This document shows, piece by piece, positions 1 to 5,017 of a stretch of DNA of 8,630 nt (within the stretch, counting starts at the first letter, position 1; the number at the start of each line of letters is the position of its first letter). A program made the position numbers and the translations under genes. The stretch comes from Microcaldota archaeon. GTDB taxonomy: Archaea; Micrarchaeota; Micrarchaeia; Anstonellales; VGKX01. The DNA lies in assembly GCA_021823945.1 (NCBI GenBank), contig JAKALW010000031.1:1-8630 (forward strand), written 5' to 3'. Under the pieces are notes generated by a model. That model ran no database searches. It saw nothing but the letters and a program-made list of their open reading frames with translations, and was not told where the DNA came from.

Positions 1-1
1 C

Positions 2-661
2 GCCAACCTCCGCTCGGGCATGACGCCGTTCTCCGCGTTCAGGCTGTCGGCGCGCCCGGAGTTTGGCCCCCTTGAGAAGGAAATCAACATAGTTGCGTCA
101 AAGTCCCTTGGCTCTGAATCGCTCTCAACCTCCCTGCTCCAGCTCACAGAAAGGATAGACTCAGCGCTACTTGGCAGGACAATATCGTTTTTCGACCAGG
201 GATTGAGGTCGGGCGGCAAGCTCGCGGAGCTTCTTGAGTCGGCGGCCGAGGAAGTCCGCGAGATGGACGAGCTGAAAAAGGAGCTTGCGCAGAACACCAG
301 GTCATACACGATTTTCCTGTTCTTCGTGGTGATTGTCGGGCTGCCGCTCCTCCTTGCCATATCGGGGCAGTTCCTTACAACATTCTCGAAAATTCAGTCC
401 AGCATTGACACCACGTCCCTTGCAAGCGCAACTACCGCCATTGTGGCGCCAAAGCTCACCCTGTCCCCGGATTTCGTGTTCATGATGGGCTTTGTCATCA
501 TCTTCGGCACATGCGCACTTGCGAGCCTCCTCATTGGCATTATAGAGGAGGGCAAGTTCCTCTACGGCTTGAAATACGTGTTCCCGCTCGCAATAGTGAC
601 CATGGTGGTCTACCTTGTGATACGCGCGGTTGTGGGCTCGTTCATAGGCTCGATACTTTAA
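2..661 (+). CDS. Type II/IV secretion F-domain platform protein (TadC/ArlJ-like), 5' end missing
   Basis: This is the C-terminal part of an inner platform protein of an archaeal type IV pilus or related secretion machine. Such proteins sit in the cytoplasmic membrane and couple the assembly ATPase to the growing filament. The frame is open to the left edge: codons before the first ATG (position 20) read ANLRSG and run into MTPFSAFRLSARPEFGPL, which is a family-typical block, so the ATG at 20 is internal and the real start lies outside. About 219 residues are visible: a cytoplasmic helical region (to about residue 95) ending in a charged helix (EEVREMDELKKELAQNTR), then three membrane segments at about 104-126, 158-181 and 192-217. 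This matches the T2SSF domain layout. Four pilin genes follow in the same direction, which supports a pilus role. The choice between TadC, PilC and ArlJ subfamilies cannot be made from this fragment. Confidence 0.85.
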   Translation, partial: ANLRSGMTPFSAFRLSARPEFGPLEKEINIVASKSLGSESLSTSLLQLTERIDSALLGRTISFFDQGLRSGGKLAELLESAAEEVREMDELKKELAQNTRSYTIFLFFVVIVGLPLLLAISGQFLTTFSKIQSSIDTTSLASATTAIVAPKLTLSPDFVFMMGFVIIFGTCALASLLIGIIEEGKFLYGLKYVFPLAIVTMVVYLVIRAVVGSFIGSIL

Positions 662-690
662 TCTGCCCGATGGCCCGGGTTGCAAGCAGG

Positions 691-770
691 CGCAAGAGGG
701 TGGAAATAATGGCCAACCCGGTCATCAATCCGCAAGGGCCGGAAATCATGATAAATTTGGTCATCTATCC
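691..770 (+). repeat. Two imperfect tandem copies of a ~40-base unit in the pilin leader region
   Basis: Copy 1 (691-730) and copy 2 (731-770) share, in order, CGCAAG, then GGAAAT(A/C)ATG, then GGTCATC(A/T)ATC. The blocks lie at the same offsets within one base, and the eight bases between the second and third blocks differ. The pair lies between the platform gene and the first pilin promoter. It may be a pair of regulator sites or a remnant of a duplicated end of a gene. No protein match is recognisable. Confidence 0.55.
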
Positions 771-822
771 CTTCCTTTTGTGATTGTGGCTTTTTGTGTC
801 TTGTATTGTATTTCTCCTCGTG
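771..822 (+). terminator. Possible T-rich terminator of the platform gene
   Basis: A T-rich stretch with runs of four and five T (776-779, 791-795), with no clear stem before it, lies between the platform gene and the pilin promoter. Archaeal transcription commonly ends at T-rich tracts without hairpins, so this could separate the two units. It is weaker than the T-rich tracts after the pilin pairs. Confidence 0.3.
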
Positions 823-836
823 GTTTTCTGCAAACA

Positions 837-844
837 TTTAAATA
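837..844 (+). promoter_or_regulatory. TATA box of the first pilin pair
   Basis: TTTAAATA is close to the archaeal TATA consensus. A start about 25 bases downstream, near 866-870, would leave a leader of roughly 25 bases that includes the GGAGG at 877-881. A second A/T-rich candidate, CATATATAC, lies at 852-860, but it would put the transcript start at about 880, after the ribosome binding site. Confidence 0.55.
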
Positions 845-876
845 TCGCTTGCATATATACTGTCTCAATGATTATC

Positions 877-881
877 GGAGG
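877..881 (+). promoter_or_regulatory. Ribosome binding site that fixes the pilin A1 start
   Basis: GGAGG lies 10 bases before the ATG at 892. The open frame extends upstream to 784 and includes another in-frame ATG at 868. Only the ATG at 892 follows this site and gives a short basic leader ending in the class III cleavage motif. The equivalent position in pilin A2 is also its start. Confidence 0.7.
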
Positions 882-891
882 CGATACTCGC

Positions 892-1347
892 ATGGTATTT
901 AGGAAAGGTCAGGGCGCAACGGAATATCTTGTTCTGTTGGCGGTAGTTCTAATCATAGCATTAGTTTCAATTGCACTTCTCGGGTTCTTCCCAGGGCTGT
1001 CAGGGGATGCAAGGATTACGCAGTCTGACTCATACTGGAGGGGAACTGCAAGGCCATTCGCAATCACAGACCACGTCCAGACCGGCACGAGCCTCACGCT
1101 TGTCCTGCTCAATACTGAATCGCAGAGCGAGACAATCACAAACATGACGGTCGGCGGCGTCACGCCTGCCAACTTAACGGCGACAAAATTCGCAGGCGGC
1201 CAGCAGATGACTCTGCCGGTGACATTCAACGAGCCGAACTGCGCGCCCGGCGGCACATATGAATACAACGTAACAATCCAGTATACTGCTGCGGATGGAT
1301 TGGACAAGGTGCAGACTGGCTCAAAGACACTCATAGGCAAGTGTTAA
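892..1347 (+). CDS. Class III signal peptide pilin, type A, copy 1
   Basis: A small pilin-like subunit of 151 residues, expected to be cleaved by an EppA/PilD-like prepilin peptidase and assembled into a surface filament. The N-terminus is MVFRKG then QGATEYL. Cleavage after Gly6 would leave a mature protein of 145 residues with the conserved glutamate at +5. Residues 12-33 form one uninterrupted hydrophobic helix that ends in GFFPG. The block TQSDSYW (44-49 onward) is shared by all four pilins. The rest is a Thr/Val-rich beta-type head with sequons at N84, N94 and N126 and two cysteines, C117 and the final residue C151. Its closest relative in the window is pilin A2. Pilin B1 starts 29 bases after its stop, so the two are probably co-transcribed. 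Confidence 0.88.
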   Translation: MVFRKGQGATEYLVLLAVVLIIALVSIALLGFFPGLSGDARITQSDSYWRGTARPFAITDHVQTGTSLTLVLLNTESQSETITNMTVGGVTPANLTATKFAGGQQMTLPVTFNEPNCAPGGTYEYNVTIQYTAADGLDKVQTGSKTLIGKC

Positions 1348-1365
1348 ATTCAATATAGAATAACC

Positions 1366-1370
1366 GAGGG
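1366..1370 (+). promoter_or_regulatory. Ribosome binding site of pilin B1
   Basis: GAGGG lies six bases before the ATG at 1377 but only three before the ATG at 1374. This favours the second ATG, which is also the one that aligns with the start of pilin B2 (Met-Asp-Phe against Met-Asn-Phe). Confidence 0.55.
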
Positions 1371-1376
1371 ATTATG

Positions 1377-1865
1377 ATGAATTTCAAAAAAGGCCAAGGC
1401 TCTACCGAGTATCTGGTAATCCTCGCAGTAGTGCTCATTGTCGCACTCGTGGCAATAGCGCTTCTCGGGTTCTTCCCGGGTCTCGCAACAGATGCCCAGA
1501 AAACGCAGTCTGATTCGTACTGGCAGGGAGTCGCATCACCGTTCAGGATTGTCGAGTCAAAGGCAACGTCCGGCACGCTTAGCATCATATTGCAGAACTC
1601 CAACAGTCAGGCATTGACGCTCACAACCATTAATGTGGGCTCCGGCACCAATGTAACTGGCTTGCCTGTCACATTCCTTGGCGGCGAGAAGAAGCTCATT
1701 CCATTCAATGTGACTATCAGCGGGTTGTGCAATGCTTCTTCAGGCAACACCAGGTATGACATTGCAGGCAGCACAATATCCTTCATCTACGACTCCAACT
1801 CGCTTACAGGACAGAAGCAGGGCGGTGACGCGGCAGTGAAGGACCTTGTCGGAACATGCTCTTAA
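1377..1865 (+). CDS. Class III signal peptide pilin, type B, copy 1
   Basis: A second pilin type, 162 residues. Two ATG codons stand side by side (1374 and 1377). The second is chosen from the spacing of the ribosome binding site and from the alignment with B2. MNFKKG precedes QGSTEYL, with predicted cleavage after Gly6 and Glu at mature +5, followed by a hydrophobic helix (12-33) and GFFPGLATDAQKTQSDSYW. From about residue 52 it differs from the A type and matches B2: PFRIVESKA, a GGEKKL turn (102-107), and a C-terminal DAAVKDLVGTCS. Sequons are at N92, N111 and N119, and cysteines at C118 and C161. It is the last gene of the first cassette and is followed by a T-rich tract. A and B may be different subunits of one filament; the sequence alone does not say which is major. 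Confidence 0.88.
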   Translation: MNFKKGQGSTEYLVILAVVLIVALVAIALLGFFPGLATDAQKTQSDSYWQGVASPFRIVESKATSGTLSIILQNSNSQALTLTTINVGSGTNVTGLPVTFLGGEKKLIPFNVTISGLCNASSGNTRYDIAGSTISFIYDSNSLTGQKQGGDAAVKDLVGTCS

Positions 1866-1875
1866 GGGGCATTCC

Positions 1876-1900
1876 CTTTCTTTTTTTATTTATTTTTTAT
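1876..1900 (+). terminator. T-rich terminator after the first pilin pair
   Basis: Eleven bases after the pilin B1 stop begins a tract with runs of seven and six T. There is no strong stem before it. Position and composition fit an archaeal T-tract terminator, and a similar tract follows pilin B2. Confidence 0.6.
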
Positions 1901-1986
1901 CCCTAGCTTTGCAAGTCCGCTTTCCAATCCTTGTTTTTCCAGGCCTCTCGCGCATTCCCCATAACCCTTCAACCCAGGAATTTTCA

Positions 1987-2041
1987 GGCATCCGGCCTTT
2001 TTTCCCGCCTTCCTGGCATCCTGCCTTTTTCCCATCCCCTT
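1987..2041 (+). repeat. Imperfect 28/27-base tandem repeat before pilin A2
   Basis: The two copies start at 1987 and 2015. Both begin GGCATCC and continue with GCC, five or six T and CCC, then CC-rich sequence. They lie in a pyrimidine-rich stretch of the 247-base spacer (1866-2112) between the two pilin pairs, just upstream of A/T-rich promoter-like sequence. No gene is visible in the spacer. Confidence 0.5.
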
Positions 2042-2042
2042 G

Positions 2043-2075
2043 TTTTATATACTCCCTAATATCGTAAAATATAAT
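2043..2075 (+). promoter_or_regulatory. Promoter region of the second pilin pair
   Basis: Two TATA-like boxes are visible: TTTTATATA (2043-2051) and AAAATATAA (2067-2075). The first gives a leader of about 35-40 bases before the ATG at 2113, the second one of about 15-20 bases. The GGGGGCGG at 2098-2105 is the probable ribosome binding site and aligns with the GGAGGCGA of pilin A1. Which box is used cannot be decided here. Confidence 0.5.
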
Positions 2076-2112
2076 CAAATCTTATCTGCATGATATTGGG
2101 GGCGGTTCTCAG

Positions 2113-2571
2113 ATGGAATCCAGGAAAGGCCAAGGCGCGACAGAATATCTCGTTCTGCTCGCAGTTGTCCTAATAATCGCGCTCGTGGCAATAGCGCTTC
2201 TCGGTTTCTTCCCCGCGCTCTCCGGCGACGCGAGGATAACCCAGTCTGATTCGTACTGGCGGGGGACGGCAAGGCCTATCCAGATAAAGGACCATGCCCA
2301 AAGCGGCGATACGCTCAAGCTCGTCATGTTCAATTCCGAGGCAGAGGCAATTTCTGTAAATTCCATAACAGTGGACAATTCCACTTACTCCGCAACCAAC
2401 CTGACTTTTGCCGGAGGGGAGCAGATATCCGGCGTCAATGTCACGGGCCTGCCGATATGCACTGCAGGCTCGGGCTTGACGTATGAGTACAAGGTGTCAA
2501 TCAACTACACAACGTCAAACGACCTGGTAAAAACTGAGACTGGCACAAAGACGCTCATAGGCAAGTGCTAA
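2113..2571 (+). CDS. Class III signal peptide pilin, type A, copy 2
   Basis: 152 residues and the clear partner of pilin A1. MESRKG precedes QGATEYL, with predicted cleavage after Gly6 and Glu at mature +5, a hydrophobic helix (12-33), GFFPALSGDARI and TQSDSYWRGTARP. The shared A-type tail is a tyrosine-containing strand (TYEYKVSINY) followed by TGTKTLIGKC. Sequons are at N89, N96, N109 and N131, and cysteines at C116 and the final C152. The middle third (about 60-110) is where it differs most from A1, as expected for the exposed face of a pilin head. Silent differences from A1 are frequent even in the conserved N-terminus, so the duplication is not recent. Pilin B2 starts 19 bases after its stop. 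Confidence 0.88.
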   Translation: MESRKGQGATEYLVLLAVVLIIALVAIALLGFFPALSGDARITQSDSYWRGTARPIQIKDHAQSGDTLKLVMFNSEAEAISVNSITVDNSTYSATNLTFAGGEQISGVNVTGLPICTAGSGLTYEYKVSINYTTSNDLVKTETGTKTLIGKC

Positions 2572-2590
2572 TCCTGATAGGGGGATTTGA

Positions 2591-3070
2591 ATGGATTTCA
2601 AAAAAGGCCAAGGCTCTACCGAATACCTGGTAATACTTGCCGTGGTGCTCATAATCGCGCTCGTGGCAATAGCCATCCTCGGGTTCTTCCCGGGGCTTGC
2701 CACGGACGCCCAGAAAACGCAATCGGACTCTTACTGGCAGGGCGTGGCTTTCCCTTTCAGGATTGTCGAGTCCAAGGCGAGCAACGGCGTGCTCTCTGTG
2801 ATATTGCAGAATGCCAACAGCCAGGCTTTGACTCTTAACAGCATGAGCGTGGAGGGCTCAAACGTTACCCCCGGCTTGCCAGTGGTTTTCCTGGGCGGAG
2901 AGAAGAAGCTGACGCAATTCAACGTGTCCATAAGCTCGGTGTGCAACAGCTCAACCAGATACGCCATCGCTGGCAACACGATATCCTTCAACTACAGCTC
3001 CAATGCGCTTCAAAACCAGGTACAGGGCGGCGACGCGGCTGTGAAGGATTTGGTAGGGACGTGCTCCTAG
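2591..3070 (+). CDS. Class III signal peptide pilin, type B, copy 2
   Basis: 159 residues and the partner of pilin B1. MDFKKG precedes QGSTEYL, with cleavage predicted after Gly6, followed by the hydrophobic helix and GFFPGLATDAQKTQSDSYW. The B-type blocks FRIVESKA, SQALTL, FLGGEKKL and GGDAAVKDLVGTCS are all kept. Sequons are at N91 (followed by proline after the Thr, so perhaps poorly used), N111, N119 and N134. Cysteines are C118 and C158. GGGGG at 2580-2584, six bases before the ATG, is the likely ribosome binding site. It is the last gene of the second cassette and converges on the minus-strand KaiC gene. Confidence 0.88.
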   Translation: MDFKKGQGSTEYLVILAVVLIIALVAIAILGFFPGLATDAQKTQSDSYWQGVAFPFRIVESKASNGVLSVILQNANSQALTLNSMSVEGSNVTPGLPVVFLGGEKKLTQFNVSISSVCNSSTRYAIAGNTISFNYSSNALQNQVQGGDAAVKDLVGTCS

Positions 3071-3089
3071 GGCGGGCATTTCCCATCCC

Positions 3090-3124
3090 TGTTTTTCTTT
3101 AATTTTTTCGCCTTCATTTATTTT
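3090..3124 (+). terminator. T-rich terminator after the second pilin pair
   Basis: Runs of five, three and six T start about 20 bases after the pilin B2 stop, with a further run of seven T at 3137-3143. The bases between the stop and the tract (GGGCATTTCCC) resemble those after pilin B1 (GGGCATTCCC). This suggests that the gene end was copied with the cassette. Confidence 0.6.
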
Positions 3125-3211
3125 CCTGGACATGACTTTTTTTCCAAAGCCATTCTAAAATTAGTGAAATCAGCGAAAAGCAAAATTGCAAGCGCGGCAG
3201 CTCTGCCAATT

Positions 3212-3234
3212 GAAGAAAAAAGGCTAAGAAAAAA
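3212..3234 (-). terminator. T-rich terminator of the minus-strand KaiC gene
   Basis: On the minus strand two runs of six T follow the stop codon (3247-3249) within about 35 bases. Together with the tracts at 3090-3143 they form a termination zone between two converging units. The 176-base spacer 3071-3246 shows no gene. Confidence 0.5.
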
Positions 3235-3246
3235 GCATGCCGCTTC

Positions 3247-3996
3247 CTACATCTCTGAGAATACGTCCTCTTCGGGATATACCTCGATTCCCTTGCCCTC
3301 TATGAACTCGAACGGGCATATTTTTTGCGAATGCCCGATGCCGCGAAGCTTGAGGATTTCAAGCGCCCTTATCCTGGTGTTGCCCTGGCGCGGGTGATGG
3401 AGGAGTATCACGCCGTCAGTCAGGTATTCCATGCCTGTGAACTGCTTCAGCGCCGATGCGTTTTTCGCCTCACCTGAAAGCAAGGTCGTGATGTCCCATT
3501 TCCTAAGCAGGTCGAATAGCAGAAGCTGAGATTCCCTCATCTGGTAATTTGTGTCAAAAAGCATGGCATAGGTGGAAAGCGAATCCACGGCGAGGCGCTT
3601 TGCGCCAATCGAGTGTATGGAATCCCAAATCATGCCGCCCCCCTCGTCAAGGAGCTTCTTGACCTCGTGCGGCTTGTAGGTTATGATGGTGAACATGCCG
3701 TCCTCTTCTAACTGGTCCAGGTCCCACCCGAAGTTTCCCATGTGCTTGACAATGGTCTCCTGCGGCTCCTCGAAAGTCAGGAAAATCCCGGGCTCCTTGT
3801 ATTTCAGGACGCCGTTAATCAGGAACTGGACAAGAAATGTCGTTTTGCCGGAGCCAGGCCCGCCCATGACCAGGACGTTTGATTCCTTCTCGAACCCGCC
3901 GGAGAGCAGGTCGTCAAGTCCTGGTATGCCGGTCGGCACCCTGTCCGGGTTCAAAGGCGCTGGTTCCTTTGCGATTTTCTTGTTTTTGATTGCCAT
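3247..3996 (-). CDS. KaiC/RAD55-family ATPase with intact active site
   Basis: A single-domain RecA-fold ATPase of 249 residues. The opening P-T-G-I-P-G-L-D-D-L-L-S-G-G-F (21-35) is the typical KaiC-domain start. Walker A is GGPGSGKTT (45-53), the acid pair after the second strand is FEE (75-77), and Walker B is LAVDSLS (135-141). The C-terminal part keeps the family block ALEILKLRGIGHSQKICPFEF and the GIEVYPEE strand. Length fits a one-domain archaeal KaiC protein. These often act as regulators or assembly partners, and ArlH of the archaellum is one example. AAGGAGAG at 3999-4006 (minus strand), close before the ATG, supports the start. It converges with the pilin locus and diverges from a second KaiC-type gene. 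Its substrate or partner is unknown. Confidence 0.85.
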   Translation of the reverse strand: MAIKNKKIAKEPAPLNPDRVPTGIPGLDDLLSGGFEKESNVLVMGGPGSGKTTFLVQFLINGVLKYKEPGIFLTFEEPQETIVKHMGNFGWDLDQLEEDGMFTIITYKPHEVKKLLDEGGGMIWDSIHSIGAKRLAVDSLSTYAMLFDTNYQMRESQLLLFDLLRKWDITTLLSGEAKNASALKQFTGMEYLTDGVILLHHPRQGNTRIRALEILKLRGIGHSQKICPFEFIEGKGIEVYPEEDVFSEM

Positions 3997-4016
3997 ATCT
4001 CTCCTTATTTTTAAAA

Positions 4017-4030
4017 ATCTTTATAAAGAT
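4017..4030. promoter_or_regulatory. 14-base palindrome with a central TATA box between divergent KaiC genes
   Basis: ATCTTTATAAAGAT is a perfect palindrome in the 86-base spacer. Its TTTATAAA core (4020-4027) reads as a TATA box on both strands. For the plus gene (ATG 4083) it would give a leader of about 30 bases. For the minus gene (ATG 3996) it would put the start at or near the ATG, which sits awkwardly with the ribosome binding site there. A second palindrome, TTTTTAAAAA (4008-4017), touches it. The pair may also act as an operator. Confidence 0.5.
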
Positions 4031-4082
4031 GCGCGTGCAAGTCCTTGTATTCTGGAGAATTCTCATCAAGGATGGATTTAGC

Positions 4083-4997
4083 ATGGCATCAGGTTCCAAA
4101 GTGAAAACAGGGGTCAAAGGCCTTGATATCGTCCTTGGCGGCGGGCTTGAAGCGCCATCCAATATCCTCATTTACGGCTCGCCCATGTGCGGCAAGCGCC
4201 CTCTCCTAATGGAACTCATGTACCATGGCATGAAACAGGGCATCCCGGTCATATACGTGCTCACTGATTTCGGGTATGGCGACTGGAAGGCCATGATGCT
4301 GAAGACAGGCGAGAACGTGGACGAATTCGAGAAAAAGGGCCTTGTCCACGTGATAGACTGCTACACCAAGCAGTTCAACATGTCGGTGCGGGACACGGAT
4401 TTCGTGTCCTATGCGGATTCCGCCACAGCGCTGTCCTCAATCTCGCTCAAGATATCCCGCGTGGCCGATGCCGTATGCGAGACAGAATGCCCAATGGGCT
4501 TTCGCGTTGGGTTCCATTCGCTCTCAACGCTTTTCGAGACTTTGCCCGCGTCGTCCGTTTTCAAGTTCATCCAGTTCATAATCGGCAAGTTCCGAAATTC
4601 CGGCGCGACCGTGTTCTTCGTTCTCGAGAAGGGCATGCACGACGACAAGACCGTGACCATGGTGCGCCACCTGATGGACGGCGTGATTGAGTTTGAGTAT
4701 GACAAGATATCCATACTTGGCGTCATAGGAGCGGACCGGGAGACGCACAATTTCAAGATGTCCTCCGAAGGCTTCGAGGTATTCCCGTCCATGACCCAAC
4801 TCGCCCAGCCGCCCCCCGCCAAACCCTCAGAGACGAAGCAGCCGGTTTCCGTAGCGGCTGAGGCAAAGGGGCAGAAAAAAACTCTCGCGTCATTCGTTGC
4901 AAAGCACGCGGCAGGCAACCCGGCCCAGAAAAAGCCCGCAGCTCCAAAGCCCGCGAAAAAGGCGGGCGGGAAGCCTGCCCAAAAGAGCAAGAAATGA
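4083..4997 (+). CDS. KaiC-like pseudo-ATPase with a basic low-complexity tail
   Basis: 304 residues, with the fold of a one-domain KaiC/RAD55 protein: VKTGVKGLDIVLGGGLE (7-23) matches the family opening, and strand, P-loop, strand and HSLS blocks follow in order. The active site is degraded. The P-loop reads GSPMCGKRP (32-40), with Arg39 in place of the Thr/Ser that binds magnesium. The acid pair is replaced by TDF (61-63). The Walker B position is VGFHSLS, with His145 where the minus-strand neighbour has Asp. Residues 241 to the end are rich in Lys, Ala and Pro with a short helix-like piece (KKTLASFVAKHAAG) in the middle. The start at 4083 is chosen because homology begins there and AGGATGG (4069-4075) precedes it; the frame is open further upstream to 3990. 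It is probably a regulator or binding partner, not an enzyme. Nucleotide binding without hydrolysis remains possible, since Lys38 is kept. Confidence 0.8.
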   Translation: MASGSKVKTGVKGLDIVLGGGLEAPSNILIYGSPMCGKRPLLMELMYHGMKQGIPVIYVLTDFGYGDWKAMMLKTGENVDEFEKKGLVHVIDCYTKQFNMSVRDTDFVSYADSATALSSISLKISRVADAVCETECPMGFRVGFHSLSTLFETLPASSVFKFIQFIIGKFRNSGATVFFVLEKGMHDDKTVTMVRHLMDGVIEFEYDKISILGVIGADRETHNFKMSSEGFEVFPSMTQLAQPPPAKPSETKQPVSVAAEAKGQKKTLASFVAKHAAGNPAQKKPAAPKPAKKAGGKPAQKSKK

Positions 4998-5005
4998 TTT
5001 TGGAA

Positions 5006-5012
5006 AAGGTGA
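5006..5012 (+). promoter_or_regulatory. Ribosome binding site that decides the membrane protein start
   Basis: AAGGTGA, a good match to the archaeal 16S tail complement, lies five bases before the ATG at 5018. The upstream in-frame ATG at 4994 overlaps the previous stop as ATGA but has no such site and would add only eight residues. Confidence 0.6.
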
Positions 5013-5017
5013 CTCTC

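Noticed and set aside
670..783. Small plus-strand frame starting MARVASRRKRVEIM, 37 codons
   Set aside because: No ribosome binding site, no recognisable protein, and it runs across the tandem repeat at 691-770. It is more likely non-coding leader.
784..891. In-frame extension of pilin A1 with a hydrophobic start (MWLFVSCIVFLLVVF)
   Set aside because: It would put 36 residues, including a second hydrophobic segment, before the class III signal. It also overlaps the TATA box and ribosome binding site, and A2 has no equivalent.
909..1340. Long minus-strand frame opposite pilin A1, with similar ones opposite the other pilins
   Set aside because: They recur because the pilins are related and share codon pattern. 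They lack start signals, and the plus-strand proteins are clearly real.
3196..3207. GGCAGctCTGCC hairpin in the spacer between converging genes
   Set aside because: Only five base pairs with a two-base loop; likely chance, and the T-tracts already explain termination.
4409..4990. 193-codon minus-strand frame opposite the pseudo-ATPase gene
   Set aside because: Its Ala/Phe/Gly-rich product is the antisense of the Lys/Ala/Pro tail. The plus strand has KaiC-family similarity throughout.
4994..5017. ATGA overlap as the start of the membrane protein
   Set aside because: Translational coupling is possible, but the strong AAGGTGA site at 5006-5012 points to the ATG at 5018.
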